Positions 15,967-26,877 are shown, counted from the first letter of the stretch. The stretch is 64,000 nt of DNA from Streptomyces camelliae (GCF_027625935.1 NZ_CP115300.1:6076001-6140000); one strand, 5' to 3'. The notes: generated from the letters alone by a model not told the origin. Made by a program: numbers and translations.

Positions 15967-17346
15967 GTGAAGAGCGCCGTGGAGACCCTGAACCCGACCC
16001 GGGTTCGGCTCACTGTCGAGGTGCCCTTCGAGGAGCTCAAGGACAGCCTCGACGCGGCGTACAAGAAGATCAACCAGCAGGTCACGGTGAAGGGCTTCCG
16101 CAAGGGCAAGATCCCGGCCCGCGTCATCGACCAGCGGTTCGGCCGCGGTGCGGTGCTGGAGGAGGCGGTCAACGACGCGCTCCCGAAGTTCTACACCGAA
16201 GCGGTCAACGAGGCCGAGCTCAGCCCGCTGGGCCAGCCCGAGGTCGACATCACCGAGCTGAAGGACGGCGAGACGCTGAACTTCACCGCCGAGGTCGACA
16301 TCCGCCCGGCCCTGGAGATCCCGGACTACTCCGGCATCGAGGTCGAGGTCGACGCCGTCGAGGTCACCGACGAGGACGTCGAGAAGTCGGTCGAGCAGCT
16401 CCGTGAGCGCTTCGCCTCCACCTCGCCGGTCGAGCGCGCCGCCGAGGACGGCGACGTCGTCACGGTCGACCTGGAGGCCAAGGTCGACGGCGAGGTGCTG
16501 GAGGACGGCATCGCCAACGGCGTCTCCTACACCATCGGCTCCGGCGAGCTGCTCGACGGCATCGACGAGGCCGTCACGGGCAAGTCCGCCGGCGAGGAGG
16601 CCACCTTCACCTCCGAGCTGAAGGGCGGCTCCGCCGCGGGCAAGGAGGCCGAGGTCACCGTCAAGGTCACCCAGGTCGCCGCCCGTGAACTGCCCGCGCT
16701 GGACGACGAGTTCGCGCAGCTCGCCTCCGAGTTCGACACCCTGGACGAGCTGAAGGCCGACAGCCGCAAGCGCCTGGCCAACATGAAGCAGTTCGACCAG
16801 GCCACCCAGGCCCAGGAGCGCGTCCTGGAGAAGCTGCTGGAGCTGGTCGAGGTCCCGGTCCCGGAGAAGCTGCTTGAGGACGAGATCAACACCCGCAAGC
16901 ACAACCTGGAGCACCACCAGCTCGCCCAGATGGGCCTGACCCTCGACAAGTACCTGGAGATCCAGGACAAGACCGCCGAGGAGTTCGAGACCGAGACCCG
17001 CGAGGCCGCGGTCAAGGGCATCAAGACCCAGTTCGTCCTCGACGAGCTGGTCAAGCAGGAGAAGCTCAACGTCAGCCAGGAGGAGCTCACCGAGCACCTC
17101 ATGCGCCGCGCGGCCTCCTCCGGCATGTCCCCCGACCAGTTCGCCCAGGCCGTCGTCGAGGGTGGCCAGGTGCCGCTCCTGGTCGGCGAGGTCGCCCGGG
17201 GCAAGGCCCTGGCCGTCGTGGTCGAGAAGGCCACGGTCAAGGACACCAACGGCGAGATCGTCGACCTGGACGACGAGGAGGAGGAGACCGAGGCCGCCGA
17301 GGCGCCGGAGGCCTCCGAGACCTCCGAGGAGAACGCCGAGGGCTGA
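15967..17346 (+). CDS. tig: Trigger factor (ribosome-associated chaperone)
   Basis: 459 residues from GTG 15967, which follows AAGGAGACCGAACC. The N-terminal domain has the ribosome-docking signature GFRKGKIP (about residues 43-50). A PPIase FKBP-like domain follows (about 150-245) and then the helical chaperone domain. The C-terminal tail is acidic ([20 protein letters not shown]), as in other actinobacterial trigger factors. It binds nascent chains at the exit tunnel. Placement directly ahead of the clp genes is the usual bacterial order. Confidence 0.97.
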   Translation: MKSAVETLNPTRVRLTVEVPFEELKDSLDAAYKKINQQVTVKGFRKGKIPARVIDQRFGRGAVLEEAVNDALPKFYTEAVNEAELSPLGQPEVDITELKDGETLNFTAEVDIRPALEIPDYSGIEVEVDAVEVTDEDVEKSVEQLRERFASTSPVERAAEDGDVVTVDLEAKVDGEVLEDGIANGVSYTIGSGELLDGIDEAVTGKSAGEEATFTSELKGGSAAGKEAEVTVKVTQVAARELPALDDEFAQLASEFDTLDELKADSRKRLANMKQFDQATQAQERVLEKLLELVEVPVPEKLLEDEINTRKHNLEHHQLAQMGLTLDKYLEIQDKTAEEFETETREAAVKGIKTQFVLDELVKQEKLNVSQEELTEHLMRRAASSGMSPDQFAQAVVEGGQVPLLVGEVARGKALAVVVEKATVKDTNGEIVDLDDEEEETEAAEAPEASETSEENAEG

Positions 17347-17378
17347 GCGGGCCCCACGGCGCCTCTGAAGCGCGTACA

Positions 17379-17409
17379 CAGGCCCCTGGGAGTGTCTCCC
17401 GGGGGCCTG
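17379..17409 (+). terminator. Terminator of tig
   Basis: A 14-bp stem: CAGGCCCCTGGGAG (17379-17392) pairs with CTCCCGGGGGCCTG (17396-17409) around a 3-base loop, with one G-T pair. It separates tig from the clp operon. Confidence 0.85.
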
Positions 17410-17594
17410 CGTCGTCTCCGCGAGGGGCAGCCGACCCGAGGGGCGCGGGCTGTATCGATGTGCGGCTCCGTCGCGATGGGGCCCGGGTTCGGGCGAAGTC
17501 GGGAACTTGGGGGAGCGAACAACCCCACGCACCCGCAGCCCGACGGCAGCCGAACCACCCTCCCCGGAACCGCACCCGGCCCCCCGGCGGAGCG

Positions 17595-17655
17595 CTACGC
17601 CCCCGGCGAACACCGTCATCTGCGGGATTCTCCGAGGGGACCATCGCGTTAGGGT
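17595..17655 (+). promoter_or_regulatory. Candidate ClgR-type activator site and -10 of clpP1
   Basis: CTACGCC-CCC-GGCGAAC (17595-17611) is a near-palindrome, and TAGGGT (17650-17655) is a -10 candidate with no good -35, as expected for an activated promoter. In Streptomyces lividans the clpP1P2 operon is activated by ClgR through GCGAAC-type palindromes; assigning this site to ClgR is inference from that memory. The 367-base gap 17347-17713 holds nothing else recognisable. Confidence 0.35.
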
Positions 17656-17713
17656 CCATGAAAGGCAGAACAATGAGACGGCCCGGCGCCGTCGTAGACG
17701 AGCAGGTGGATAC

Positions 17714-18331
17714 GTGACGAATCTGATGCCCGCCGCCGCCGGCGAGCCTTCCATCGGTGGTGGCCTCGGCGACCAGGTCTACAACCGGCTGCTCGGCGAG
17801 CGGATCATCTTCCTCGGCCAGCAGGTTGACGACGACATCGCCAACAAGATCACCGCGCAGCTGCTGCTCCTTGCGGCCGACCCCGACAAGGACATCTACC
17901 TCTACATCAACAGCCCCGGCGGCTCGGTGACGGCCGGCATGGCGATCTACGACACCATGCAGTACATCCCGAACGACGTGGTGACGATCGGCATGGGCAT
18001 GGCGGCCTCGATGGGCCAGTTCCTGCTCACCGGCGGCACCGCCGGCAAGCGCTTCTCCCTGCCGCACACGGACATCATGATGCACCAGGGCTCCGCGGGC
18101 CTGGGCGGTACGGTCTCGGACATCAAGATCCAGGCCCAGTACCTGCTGCGCACCAAGAAGACCATGACCGAGCTGACCGCGCTGCACTCCGGCCAGTCCG
18201 TCGAGACGATCCTCCGCGACGCGGACCGCGACCGCTGGTTCACCCCGGAAGAGGCCAAGGAGTACGGTCTCATTGACGAGATCATCACGCACGCCTCGGG
18301 TGTTCCGGGAGGCGGCGGCACCGGTGCCTGA
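17714..18331 (+). CDS. clpP1: ATP-dependent Clp protease proteolytic subunit ClpP1
   Basis: 205 residues from GTG 17714. The Ser-His-Asp triad is readable as S99 (GMAASMGQ), H124 (IMMHQGSAG) and D173 (DRDRWF). The family motif [19 protein letters not shown] is present. It assembles with ClpP2 into the barrel that degrades unfolded substrates delivered by ClpX or ClpC. The next gene starts 67 bases downstream and no terminator intervenes, so clpP1-clpP2 is an operon. Confidence 0.96.
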   Translation: MTNLMPAAAGEPSIGGGLGDQVYNRLLGERIIFLGQQVDDDIANKITAQLLLLAADPDKDIYLYINSPGGSVTAGMAIYDTMQYIPNDVVTIGMGMAASMGQFLLTGGTAGKRFSLPHTDIMMHQGSAGLGGTVSDIKIQAQYLLRTKKTMTELTALHSGQSVETILRDADRDRWFTPEEAKEYGLIDEIITHASGVPGGGGTGA

Positions 18332-18398
18332 CCGGCCCGGCCACGCCACGCACCGCCGAGACCCCAGCCCCCCGAACGCCACCAGGACGGTGAACCCC

Positions 18399-19064
18399 AT
18401 GAGCAACTTCCCCGGCGCCGCCAGCGGCATGTACGAAGGGCCCCGGCCCGACAACCGCTACGTCATCCCGCGCTTCGTCGAGCGCACCTCCCAGGGCATC
18501 CGCGAGTACGACCCGTACGCGAAGCTCTTCGAGGAGCGCGTGATCTTCCTGGGCGTCCAGATCGACGACGCCTCCGCCAACGACGTCATGGCGCAGCTGC
18601 TGTGCCTGGAGTCGATGGACCCGGACCGGGACATCTCGATCTACATCAACAGCCCCGGCGGCGACATGACCGCCCTCACGGCGATCTACGACACGATGCA
18701 GTTCGTGAAGCCCGACATCCAGACGGTCTGCATGGGCCAGGCGGCCTCCGCCGCGGCCATCCTGCTCGCCGCCGGCACCCCGGGCAAGCGCATGGCGCTG
18801 CCGAACTCGCGCGTCCTGATCCACCAGCCGGCGGGCTCGACCGGCCGCGGTCAGCTCTCCGACCTGGAGATCATCGCCAACGAGTTCACCCGGATGCGTG
18901 AGCAGCTGGAGAACATGCTGGCCAAGCACTCGAACCAGCCGATCGAGAAGATCCGCGAGGACATCGAGCGCGACAAGATCCTCACGGCCGAGGAGGCGCT
19001 GGAGTACGGCCTCGTCGACCAGATCATCTCCACCCGCAAGCTGAACAACTCCGCGGTCCGCTGA
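18399..19064 (+). CDS. clpP2: ATP-dependent Clp protease proteolytic subunit ClpP2
   Basis: 221 residues. Triad S117 (GQAASAAA), H142 (VLIHQPAG) and D192 (ERDKIL). The N-terminal extension of about 40 residues relative to E. coli ClpP is usual for the actinobacterial second subunit and is removed on maturation. ATG 18399 follows AGGACGG; GTG 18390 is an in-frame alternative. Together with ClpP1 it forms the mixed 14-mer. Confidence 0.96.
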   Translation: MSNFPGAASGMYEGPRPDNRYVIPRFVERTSQGIREYDPYAKLFEERVIFLGVQIDDASANDVMAQLLCLESMDPDRDISIYINSPGGDMTALTAIYDTMQFVKPDIQTVCMGQAASAAAILLAAGTPGKRMALPNSRVLIHQPAGSTGRGQLSDLEIIANEFTRMREQLENMLAKHSNQPIEKIREDIERDKILTAEEALEYGLVDQIISTRKLNNSAVR

Positions 19065-19083
19065 CCCGGAGCGCAGGATTCCC

Positions 19084-19133
19084 GGCCCCCCTTGGCAGGG
19101 CGCACGTCAAAGTGAACCCTGCCAAGGGGGGCC
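19084..19133 (+). terminator. Long hairpin between clpP2 and clpX
   Basis: A perfect 17-bp stem (19084-19100 with 19117-19133; arms beginning GGCCCCCCTTGG and ending CCAAGGGGGGCC) closes a 16-base loop 20 bases after the clpP2 stop. It should terminate or attenuate the operon before clpX. Confidence 0.85.
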
Positions 19134-19179
19134 CTAACACCGGGCCCGGCAAGGTACCGTCGGACATAAGGCAGCACCA

Positions 19180-19214
19180 GGAGCCGCTGGATTCGAAAGC
19201 GTCCAGGCGGCTCC
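19180..19214 (+). promoter_or_regulatory. Hairpin in the clpX leader
   Basis: GGAGCCGC (19180-19187) pairs with GCGGCTCC (19207-19214), continued by TGGA/TCCA after a one-base bulge, with a 10-base loop. It ends 21 bases before the clpX GTG and could affect clpX translation or mRNA stability. Confidence 0.5.
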
Positions 19215-19235
19215 CAGGCGAAGGGGAAGCACACC

Positions 19236-20522
19236 GTGGCACGCATCGGTGACGGCGGCGATCTGCTCAAGTGCTCGTTCTGCGGCAAGAGCCAGAAGCA
19301 GGTCAAGAAGCTCATCGCAGGGCCCGGTGTGTACATCTGCGACGAGTGCATCGATCTCTGCAACGAGATCATCGAGGAAGAGCTCGCGGAGACCAGCGAG
19401 GTGCGCTGGGAGGAGCTGCCCAAGCCCCGCGAGATCTACGAGTTCCTCGAAGGCTATGTGGTCGGCCAGGAGGCGGCGAAGAAGGCCCTCTCCGTCGCGG
19501 TGTACAACCACTACAAGCGGGTCCAGGCGGGCGAGAACGGCGGCGCGAGCGGCCGTGACGACGCCATCGAGCTGGCGAAGTCCAACATCCTCCTGCTGGG
19601 CCCCACGGGCTCCGGCAAGACCCTCCTCGCGCAGACCCTGGCACGCATGCTGAACGTGCCCTTCGCGATCGCCGACGCCACGGCGCTCACGGAGGCGGGC
19701 TACGTCGGCGAGGACGTCGAGAACATCCTGCTGAAGCTGATCCAGGCGGCCGACTACGACGTGAAGAAGGCCGAAACCGGGATCATCTACATCGACGAGA
19801 TCGACAAGGTGGCGAGGAAGAGCGAGAACCCCTCGATCACCCGCGACGTCTCGGGCGAGGGCGTCCAGCAGGCCCTGCTCAAGATCCTCGAAGGGACCAC
19901 GGCCTCGGTCCCGCCCCAGGGCGGCCGCAAGCACCCGCACCAGGAGTTCATCCAGATCGACACGACGAACGTCCTGTTCATCGTGGGCGGTGCCTTCGCC
20001 GGCCTGGAGAAGATCATCGAGGCGCGGGCCGGCGCGAAGGGCATCGGCTTCGGCGCCACGATCCTGTCCAAGCGGGAGCTGGAGTCCAAGGACGTCTTCG
20101 AGGACGTCATGCCGGAGGACCTCGTCAAGTTCGGCATGATCCCCGAGTTCATCGGCCGCCTGCCGGTGATCACCTCGGTCCACAACCTGGACCGCGAAGC
20201 GCTCCTCAAGATCCTTGTCGAACCCCGCAACGCGCTCGTCAAGCAGTACCAGCGCCTCTTCGAACTCGACGGTGTGGAGCTGGACTTCGAGCGCGAGGCC
20301 CTGGAGGCCATCGCCGACCAGGCCATCCTCCGCCAGACCGGCGCCCGCGGCCTGCGCGCCATCATGGAGGAGGTCCTCCAGGGCGTGATGTACGAGGTCC
20401 CGTCCCGCAAGGACGTGGCCCGCGTGGTCATCACGGCCGACGTGGTCCTCTCCAACGTCAACCCGACCCTGATCCCGCGGGATGCCCGGGGGCGGGGGTC
20501 CGGCGAGCAGAAGTCGGCGTAA
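19236..20522 (+). CDS. clpX: ATP-dependent Clp protease ATPase subunit ClpX
   Basis: 428 residues from GTG 19236 after a GAAGGGGAAG site. An N-terminal zinc-binding domain uses C13, C16, C35 and C38. Walker A GPTGSGKT is at 122-129, Walker B IIYIDEID near 183-190, and the IGF loop (KGIGFGA) that docks on ClpP is at about 268-274. It unfolds substrates and threads them into ClpP1P2. The hairpin upstream and a convergent terminator downstream suggest a separate transcription unit. Confidence 0.97.
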   Translation: MARIGDGGDLLKCSFCGKSQKQVKKLIAGPGVYICDECIDLCNEIIEEELAETSEVRWEELPKPREIYEFLEGYVVGQEAAKKALSVAVYNHYKRVQAGENGGASGRDDAIELAKSNILLLGPTGSGKTLLAQTLARMLNVPFAIADATALTEAGYVGEDVENILLKLIQAADYDVKKAETGIIYIDEIDKVARKSENPSITRDVSGEGVQQALLKILEGTTASVPPQGGRKHPHQEFIQIDTTNVLFIVGGAFAGLEKIIEARAGAKGIGFGATILSKRELESKDVFEDVMPEDLVKFGMIPEFIGRLPVITSVHNLDREALLKILVEPRNALVKQYQRLFELDGVELDFEREALEAIADQAILRQTGARGLRAIMEEVLQGVMYEVPSRKDVARVVITADVVLSNVNPTLIPRDARGRGSGEQKSA

Positions 20523-20541
20523 CGCCCAGGGCATACGACGG

Positions 20542-20577
20542 CGAAGGGGCCCCGGTCGTCCGACCGGGGCCCCTTCG
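20542..20577. terminator. Bidirectional terminator after clpX
   Basis: CGAAGGGGCCCCGGTC (20542-20557) pairs with GACCGGGGCCCCTTCG (20562-20577). It lies between the convergent clpX and proline-rich protein genes and can serve both. Confidence 0.9.
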
Positions 20578-20601
20578 TGTTCCGTGCTGGAGTTGCGGGC
20601 G

Positions 20602-21606
20602 TCAGGCCTTCACACGCACGTCGTTGCGGAGCTTGGCCGCGATCCCCGCCGTGTCGTCGATCGAGCCGCCGTCACCGGAGGCGATGGAAGCGACGCTGTA
20701 CGCCGTGACCAGGGCGACGGTGCTGTGGTCACCCCAGATGCACACGGGCATCTTCAAGGTCTTCGGCACCCCGGATTCGCCGGAGCCGGTGGTGTCCAGC
20801 TGAGCGATCTGGCACTTCATGATGCCGTTGGACAGGCCCGCCGGGTTGACGGTCTGGGGGCTGCCGATCAGCTTGCCCTTGAAGTCGGAGCTGCTCTGAT
20901 CCTTCTCGGACCCCGCCTTGGCCTTGGCGAACATGGCGTCGATGACCGCCTCGGGGTCCTTGATGGTCCCGTACACGCCCTTGAAGTTGAGGCCCTTCTT
21001 GGTGAGCCCCGTGCCGCTCTCGTAGACGCCGGTCACCTGCGTGGGGTTGTCCACCCCCCACTTCTTGAAGTCCGCGCGGTCGGAGTCGGTCAGGGTGTCG
21101 GATGAGGACCCGGAGTCGGCGGACTTCGTGTAGGTCCCGTTGATCACCTGCTGCGGTGCGACCAGCTTGTGCGGTCCGTCGTCCGCCACGCTGCTGCCGC
21201 CCCCGCCGATCACGAAGTACGCGCCCACGGCCACGGCCGCCACCACGGCCACCGCGACGATGATCAGGCCGGTCTTCTTCTTGCCACCGCCCGCCTGCGG
21301 CGCCTGCGGCATGCCGTACGGCTGCTGCTGCCCGTAGGGGCCCGGCTGCTGGCCGTACGGGTTCGGCTGCTGCGGTACGCCCTGCTGCGGGTAGCCGTAA
21401 CCCGGCTGCGGCGGGGCGGCCGGCGGGGCCTGCTGGGGGTAGCCGTAGCCGGGCTGCGGAGCCTGCGGCTGCTGGCCGTACGGGCCCGGCTGGCCCGGCT
21501 GGCCGTAGGGCCCCGGCTGTCCGTACGGACCAGGCTGCCCCGGCTGGCCGTAGGGACCCGGCTGCTGGGGCGGCTGGCCGTACGGGCCCGGCTGGTTGTT
21601 GCTCAT
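20602..21606 (-). CDS. Proline/glutamine-rich single-pass membrane protein, unknown function
   Basis: 334 residues. Residues 1-105 are low-complexity repeats of the PGPYGQP and PGYGYPQQ type. A KKK anchor and one membrane helix follow ([21 protein letters not shown], about 112-132). The C-terminal 200 residues lie outside the cell and contain a two-Cys segment (MKCQIA ... [14 protein letters not shown]). The plan, a cytoplasmic proline-rich tail plus an external domain, is common in actinobacterial envelope proteins. ATG 21606-21604 follows GGAGGGGAA. The role is unknown. Confidence 0.85.
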   Translation of the reverse strand: MSNNQPGPYGQPPQQPGPYGQPGQPGPYGQPGPYGQPGQPGPYGQQPQAPQPGYGYPQQAPPAAPPQPGYGYPQQGVPQQPNPYGQQPGPYGQQQPYGMPQAPQAGGGKKKTGLIIVAVAVVAAVAVGAYFVIGGGGSSVADDGPHKLVAPQQVINGTYTKSADSGSSSDTLTDSDRADFKKWGVDNPTQVTGVYESGTGLTKKGLNFKGVYGTIKDPEAVIDAMFAKAKAGSEKDQSSSDFKGKLIGSPQTVNPAGLSNGIMKCQIAQLDTTGSGESGVPKTLKMPVCIWGDHSTVALVTAYSVASIASGDGGSIDDTAGIAAKLRNDVRVKA

Positions 21607-21706
21607 CTCTGGGTTCCCCTCCAGATGCTTATGTGTTCCACACATCCTGAACCAGCCATAGGAAACGCATGGCACCGGGGGCCGTACCGTTACAGAACAA
21701 ACGCGT

Positions 21707-21736
21707 TTCGGGACCACCCCGTGACACCTCTAAACT
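21707..21736 (+). promoter_or_regulatory. Candidate promoter of valS (leaderless)
   Basis: TAAACT (21731-21736) lies seven bases ahead of the valS GTG, so the transcript may begin at or beside the start codon. TTCGGG (21707-21712) with an 18-base spacer is a poor -35. Confidence 0.4.
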
Positions 21737-21743
21737 GACCCCC

Positions 21744-24368
21744 GTGACCGAGAACGCTCAGCAGCAGCCACCCGCGCCCGACTCCGAACTGCCGACCCAG
21801 TACGCGCCGGCCGATGTAGAGGGCCCGCTGTACGAGCGCTGGGTAGAGCGCGGTTACTTCGAGGCGGACGCCAAGAGCGACAAGCCTCCGTACACGATCG
21901 TCATCCCGCCGCCGAACGTCACCGGCAGCCTGCACCTGGGCCACGCCTTCGAGCACACCCTCATCGACGCCCTGACCCGCCGTAAGCGCATGCAGGGCTA
22001 CGAGACGCTGTGGCAGCCCGGCATGGACCACGCCGGTATCGCCACGCAGAACGTCGTCGAGCGCGAGCTGGGCAAGGAGGGCAAGTCCCGGCACGACCTC
22101 GGCCGTGAGGCGTTCGTCGAGCGCGTCTGGCAGTGGAAGGGCGAGTCCGGCGGGCAGATCTCCGGGCAGATGCGCCGCCTCGGTGACGGCGTCGCCTGGT
22201 CGCGTGAGCGCTTCACCATGGACGAGGGGCTCTCGCAGGCCGTTCAGACCATCTTCAAGCGCCTCTACGACGACGAGCTGATCTACCGCGCCGAGCGCAT
22301 CATCAACTGGTGCCCGCGCTGTCTGACGGCCATCTCGGACATCGAGGTGGAGTACCAGGACGACGACGGCGAGCTGGTCTCGCTGAAGTACGGCGACGGG
22401 GACGACTCCGTCGTCGTCGCCACCACCCGCGCCGAGACGATGCTCGGTGACACGGCCGTCGCCGTCCATCCCGAGGACGAGCGCTACAAGCACCTCGTCG
22501 GCAAGCTCATCAGGCTCCCGCTGACCGACCGTTCCATCCCGGTCGTCGCCGACGAGCACGTCGACCCCGAGTTCGGCACCGGCGCCGTCAAGGTCACCCC
22601 GGCGCACGACCCGAACGACTTCGAGATCGGCCAGCGTCACGACCTGCCGTCCATCACGGTCATGGACGAGCACGCCGTCATCACCGTCCACGGCCCCTTC
22701 CAGGGCATGGACCGCCTGGAGGCCCGCTCGGCGATCGTCGCCGCGCTGCGCGCCGAGGGCCGGATCGTCGCCGAGAAGCGGCCGTACGTCCACTCCGTCG
22801 GCCACTGCTCGCGCTGCAAGACCACCATCGAGCCGCGCCTGTCGATGCAGTGGTGGGTCAAGGTCGGCCCGCTCGCGAAGGCCGCCGGGGACGCCGTCCG
22901 CGAGGGCAAGGTCAAGATCCATCCGCAGGAGATGGAGAAGCGCTACTTCGACTGGGTCGACAACCTTCATGACTGGTGCATCTCGCGGCAGTTGTGGTGG
23001 GGCCACCGGATCCCGGTGTGGTACGGCCCGAACGGCGAGGTCGTCTGCGTCGGCCCCGACGACGAGGCCCCGACCGGCGAGGGCTGGCACCAGGACACCG
23101 ACGTCCTCGACACCTGGTTCTCCTCCGGCCTGTGGCCGTTCTCCACCCTCGGCTGGCCCGAGCAGACCGAGTCGCTCGCGAAGTTCTACCCGAACTCCGT
23201 CCTGGTCACGGGCTACGACATCCTCTTCTTCTGGGTCGCCCGGATGATGATGTTCGGCCTGTACGCGATGGACGGCACTCCGCCGTTCCACACCATCGCC
23301 CTGCACGGCATGGTCCGCGACCAGTTCGGCAAGAAGATGTCGAAGTCCTTCGGCAACGCGGTCAACCCGCTGGACTGGATGGACAAGTACGGCAGCGACG
23401 CGCTCCGGTTCACCCTGGCCCGTGGCGCCAACCCGGGCGTCGACGTCCCGATCGGCGAGGACTGGGTCCAGGGCTCCCGCAACTTCGCCAACAAGATCTG
23501 GAACGCCACCCGCTTCGCGCTGATGAACGGCGCGACGGTGGAGGGCGAACTGCCGGACGCGTCGCGGATGTCGGCGACCGACCGCTGGATCCTCTCGCGC
23601 CTGAACTCGGTCGTCGCCGAAGTCGACGCGTACTACGAGGACTTCCAGTTCGCCAAGCTGTCCGACGCCCTGTTCCACTTCGCGTGGGACGAGGTCTTCG
23701 ACTGGTACGTCGAGCTGTCCAAGACGACGTTCCAGGCGGGCGGCGAGCCGGCCGAGGTCAGCAAGCGCGTCCTGGGCGAGGTCCTGGACGTCACGCTGAA
23801 GCTCCTCCACCCGGTCGTCCCGTTCGTCACGGAGACCCTGTGGACGACGCTGACGGGCGGCGAGTCGCTCGTCATCGCCGACTGGCCGCAGGACAGTGGC
23901 TTCCGTGACCAGGCGGCCGAGCGGGAGATCGAGTCGCTCCAGTCGGTCATCACCGAGGTCCGCCGCTTCCGCGCCGACCAGGGCCTCCAGCCCGGCCAGC
24001 GGGTCCCGGCCCGCCTGACCCTGGACGGTACGGCCCTCGCCCCGCACGAGGCCGCCATCCGCCAGCTCCTGCGCCTCCAGCCGGAGGGCGAGAACTTCAC
24101 CGCCACGGCCACCCTCCCGGTCGCCGGCGCCGAGGTCGCCCTCGACCTCTCCGGCACGATCGACGTGGCGGCCGAGCGCAAGCGCCTCGCGAAGGATCTG
24201 GCCGCCGCCGAGAAGGAGAAGGCCCAGGCCACCGCCAAGCTCGGCAACGAGGCCTTCCTGGCCAAGGCCCCGGAGAACGTGGTGGACAAGATCCGCACGC
24301 GTCTTTCCAAGGCCGAGGAGGACATCGCCCGCATCACGGCCCAGCTGGAGAAGCTGCCGCCGGCGTAA
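21744..24368 (+). CDS. valS: Valyl-tRNA synthetase
   Basis: 874 residues, normal for bacteria. Class I signature HLGH at residues 64-67 and KMSKS at 531-535. The CP1 editing domain (about 200-340), an anticodon-binding domain (about 620-780) and a C-terminal coiled coil (about 810-874, ending [10 protein letters not shown]) are in the expected order. It charges tRNA-Val with valine and hydrolyses Thr-tRNA-Val. GTG 21744 is chosen as the first start matching the family N-terminus; an in-frame ATG at 21669 lies upstream of the predicted promoter. Confidence 0.97.
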   Translation: MTENAQQQPPAPDSELPTQYAPADVEGPLYERWVERGYFEADAKSDKPPYTIVIPPPNVTGSLHLGHAFEHTLIDALTRRKRMQGYETLWQPGMDHAGIATQNVVERELGKEGKSRHDLGREAFVERVWQWKGESGGQISGQMRRLGDGVAWSRERFTMDEGLSQAVQTIFKRLYDDELIYRAERIINWCPRCLTAISDIEVEYQDDDGELVSLKYGDGDDSVVVATTRAETMLGDTAVAVHPEDERYKHLVGKLIRLPLTDRSIPVVADEHVDPEFGTGAVKVTPAHDPNDFEIGQRHDLPSITVMDEHAVITVHGPFQGMDRLEARSAIVAALRAEGRIVAEKRPYVHSVGHCSRCKTTIEPRLSMQWWVKVGPLAKAAGDAVREGKVKIHPQEMEKRYFDWVDNLHDWCISRQLWWGHRIPVWYGPNGEVVCVGPDDEAPTGEGWHQDTDVLDTWFSSGLWPFSTLGWPEQTESLAKFYPNSVLVTGYDILFFWVARMMMFGLYAMDGTPPFHTIALHGMVRDQFGKKMSKSFGNAVNPLDWMDKYGSDALRFTLARGANPGVDVPIGEDWVQGSRNFANKIWNATRFALMNGATVEGELPDASRMSATDRWILSRLNSVVAEVDAYYEDFQFAKLSDALFHFAWDEVFDWYVELSKTTFQAGGEPAEVSKRVLGEVLDVTLKLLHPVVPFVTETLWTTLTGGESLVIADWPQDSGFRDQAAEREIESLQSVITEVRRFRADQGLQPGQRVPARLTLDGTALAPHEAAIRQLLRLQPEGENFTATATLPVAGAEVALDLSGTIDVAAERKRLAKDLAAAEKEKAQATAKLGNEAFLAKAPENVVDKIRTRLSKAEEDIARITAQLEKLPPA

Positions 24369-24385
24369 ACGGTCGTGCGTGACGC

Positions 24386-24417
24386 AGGCCCCCGGAGCCG
24401 TACAGCTCCGGGGGCCT
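24386..24417 (+). terminator. Terminator of valS
   Basis: A 13-bp stem, AGGCCCCCGGAGC (24386-24398) with GCTCCGGGGGCCT (24405-24417), and a 6-base loop. It stands 18 bases after the valS stop. Confidence 0.9.
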
Positions 24418-24456
24418 TCGCCTACCCATGTCACCGGGCCTCCGTAGACTGGCCCT

Positions 24457-25971
24457 GTGAGCGACCTCCCGCACGAAAACGACCAGCCCGACCCCCTCGA
24501 CAGCTTCGACGAACTCATCGAGGCCGAAACCACCCGCGACCCCGACCTCGCGGTGATCGAGGCCGGCAGCCGCACCCTGCGTACCCAGGGCGGCCCGCCG
24601 CAGGCAGACGTACCCGGGCGACCGGAGGACCCAGAGGTCGACAAGGCTCTCCGCGAGGTTGAGGCGGAGCTGGCCACCCGCTGGGGCGAGACCAAGCTGG
24701 AGCCCTCGGTCGCCCGCATCTCCGCGCTGATGGACGTGCTGGGCGAGCCGCAGCGCTCGTACCCCTCGATCCACATCACGGGCACGAACGGCAAGACCTC
24801 CACCGCCCGCATGATCGAGGCCCTCTTCGGCGCCTTCGAGCTGCGCACCGGCCGCTACACCAGCCCCCACGTGCAGTCGATCACCGAGCGCATCAGCCTG
24901 GACGGCGCCCCGATCTCCGCCGAGCGGTTCATCGAGACGTACCAGGACATCAAGCCGTACGTCGAGATGGTCGATGCCGCGCAGGAGTACCGGCTGTCCT
25001 TCTTCGAGGTGCTCACGGGCATGGCGTACGCCGCCTTCGCGGACGCCCCGATCGACGTGGCCGTCGTCGAGGTCGGCATGGGCGGCTCCTGGGACGCCAC
25101 GAACGTCATCGACGCCGACGTCGCCGTGGTCACGCCCATCGACCTGGACCACACCGACCGGCTCGGTGAGACGCCCGCGGAGATCGCGGGCGAGAAGGGC
25201 GGGATCATCAAGCAGGGCGCGACCGTGATCCTGTCCCAGCAGCCGGTCGACGCGGCGCAGGTGCTGCTGAAGAAGGCCGTGGAGGTCGACGCGACCGTGG
25301 CCCGTGAGGGGCTGGAGTTCGGGGTCGTGGCGCGGCAGGTCGCCGTCGGCGGGCAGCTGCTCACCCTGCGCGGCCTCGGCGGTGAGTACGAGGAGGTGTA
25401 CCTCCCGCTGCACGGCGCCCACCAGGCGCACAACGCGGCCGTCGCGCTCGCCGCCGTGGAGGCGTTCTTCGGCGTCGGCGCCGCGCGCGCGGAGCGGCTG
25501 GACATCGACACCGTCCGCAAGGCCTTCGCGGCCGTGTCCTCCCCGGGCCGGCTGGAGATCGTACGGCGCTCCCCGACCGTCGTGCTGGACGCCGCGCACA
25601 ACCCGGCGGGCGCCGTGGCGACCGCGGAGGCGGTCCAGGAGGCGTTCGACTTCACGCGGCTGATCGGTGTGGTCGGCGCGAGCGGCGACAAGAACGTACG
25701 GGGGCTGCTGGAGGCCTTCGAGCCGATCTTCGCCGAGGTCGTCGTCACCCAGAACTCCACCGCGCGGGCCATGGACGCGGACGAGCTGGCCGGGATCGCC
25801 GTCGAGGTGTTCGGCGAGGAGCGGGTGCAGGTCGAGCCGCGGCTGCCGGACGCCCTGGAGGCCGCGATCACGCTGGCCGAGGAGGAGGGCGAGTTCGCGG
25901 GCGGCGGCGTGCTGGTCACCGGTTCTGTCATCACGGTCGGCGAGGCCCGGCTGCTGCTGGGGAAGGGCTGA
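24457..25971 (+). CDS. folC: Folylpolyglutamate synthase / dihydrofolate synthase
   Basis: 504 residues, Mur-ligase fold. ATP loop ITGTNGKTSTARMIEALF (about residues 108-125), the VGMGGSWDATNVID signature (about 208) and DLDHTDRLGETPAEIAGEKGGIIK. It adds glutamate to folates (and possibly to dihydropteroate). The first ~75 residues are an acidic, poorly conserved extension. GTG 24457 lies six bases after TAGACT (24445-24450), a possible -10 for a leaderless mRNA. It is followed closely by the DUF4233-like gene. Confidence 0.95.
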   Translation: MSDLPHENDQPDPLDSFDELIEAETTRDPDLAVIEAGSRTLRTQGGPPQADVPGRPEDPEVDKALREVEAELATRWGETKLEPSVARISALMDVLGEPQRSYPSIHITGTNGKTSTARMIEALFGAFELRTGRYTSPHVQSITERISLDGAPISAERFIETYQDIKPYVEMVDAAQEYRLSFFEVLTGMAYAAFADAPIDVAVVEVGMGGSWDATNVIDADVAVVTPIDLDHTDRLGETPAEIAGEKGGIIKQGATVILSQQPVDAAQVLLKKAVEVDATVAREGLEFGVVARQVAVGGQLLTLRGLGGEYEEVYLPLHGAHQAHNAAVALAAVEAFFGVGAARAERLDIDTVRKAFAAVSSPGRLEIVRRSPTVVLDAAHNPAGAVATAEAVQEAFDFTRLIGVVGASGDKNVRGLLEAFEPIFAEVVVTQNSTARAMDADELAGIAVEVFGEERVQVEPRLPDALEAAITLAEEEGEFAGGGVLVTGSVITVGEARLLLGKG

Positions 25972-25981
25972 GGCTCCTACG

Positions 25982-26314
25982 ATGCGTACGCTGTGCTCCT
26001 CGACCTTGATCGGCGAGTTCTTCATCATCGGCTTCGCCGGACTGGTCGCCATGAAGGACCCGAGCCTGTCGGTGTCGACGGTGTGGCTGGTCAGCGGTGT
26101 CGCGATGCTGCTGTGCGTGCTGATGTGCGCGATGGTGACGCGTCCCGGCGGGGTGGCCCTCGGCTGGGCGCTGCAGATCGCGCTGATCGCCTCCGGTGTC
26201 TTCGTCCCGACCATGTACTTCATGGGCGCGGTCTTCGCGGGCCTGTGGTGGGCGTCGGTGCACTTCGGCCGGAAGGTGGACGAGGCGAAGGCCAGATTCG
26301 CCGCAGAGGGCTGA
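25982..26314 (+). CDS. Small membrane protein, DUF4233-like
   Basis: 110 residues with four hydrophobic segments and a short polar tail (HFGRKVDEAKARF). Genes of this kind regularly sit between folC and ndk in actinobacteria, and I match it to the DUF4233 family from memory. ATG 25982 lies ten bases after folC, and the folC stop region supplies the GAGG ribosome site, so the two are co-translated. The function is unknown. Confidence 0.85.
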   Translation: MRTLCSSTLIGEFFIIGFAGLVAMKDPSLSVSTVWLVSGVAMLLCVLMCAMVTRPGGVALGWALQIALIASGVFVPTMYFMGAVFAGLWWASVHFGRKVDEAKARFAAEG

Positions 26315-26368
26315 GCACGCCTCTTGTAACCTCGTGCCACCGCACATGTCAGTCGTAAGGAGTACCTC

Positions 26369-26782
26369 GTGACCCAGCGCACCCTCGTCCTGCTCAAGCC
26401 CGACGCCGTCCGTCGTGGCCTGACCGGCGAGATCATCGGCCGTATCGAGCGCAAGGCCGGCTGGCAGATCACCGCGCTGGAGCTGCGCACCCTGGACCGC
26501 GCCACGCTGGAGCAGCACTACGGCGAGCACGTCGGCAAGCCCTTCTACGAGCCGCTGGTGGAGTTCATGTCCTCCGGCCCGGTCGTCGCGCTGATCGTCG
26601 AGGGCGAGCGGGTCATCGAGGGCGTGCGCGCGCTCGCCGGTCCGACGGACCCGATCGCCGCCGCGCCCGGCTCCATCCGCGGTGACTTCGGCGTGATCGT
26701 CCGCGAGAACCTGATCCACGCCTCCGACTCCGAGGAGTCCGCCGAGCGCGAGGTGAAGATCTTCTTCCCCGGCCGGGCATGA
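26369..26782 (+). CDS. ndk: Nucleoside diphosphate kinase
   Basis: 137 residues. Family motifs RTLVLLKPDAVRRGL at the start and the active-site segment NLIHASDSEESAEREV with the phosphorylated His. It transfers phosphate from ATP to other nucleoside diphosphates. GTG 26369 follows a strong AAGGAG site seven bases away. Confidence 0.97.
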   Translation: MTQRTLVLLKPDAVRRGLTGEIIGRIERKAGWQITALELRTLDRATLEQHYGEHVGKPFYEPLVEFMSSGPVVALIVEGERVIEGVRALAGPTDPIAAAPGSIRGDFGVIVRENLIHASDSEESAEREVKIFFPGRA

Positions 26783-26847
26783 ATCCCGGGCGGAGGTTTC
26801 GCCAATTTTTCTGAGGGGGCGTCAGCCGTATGCGGCGGCGCCTGACC

Positions 26848-26877
26848 AGGGACGGCCGTACATTTCCGGCCGTCCCT
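26848..26877 (+). terminator. Terminator of ndk
   Basis: An 11-bp stem, AGGGACGGCCG (26848-26858) with CGGCCGTCCCT (26867-26877), 65 bases after the ndk stop. Confidence 0.85.

Noticed and set aside
17461..17520. TTCGGGCGAA and GGGAGCGAAC as the ClgR site of clpP1
   Set aside because: They are less symmetrical and farther from the -10 candidate than the 17595-17611 near-palindrome.
21690..24848. A 1052-codon minus-strand frame opposite valS
   Set aside because: Low-complexity V/D/R/L-rich translation, no domain, and directly opposite the valS HLGH and KMSKS motifs.
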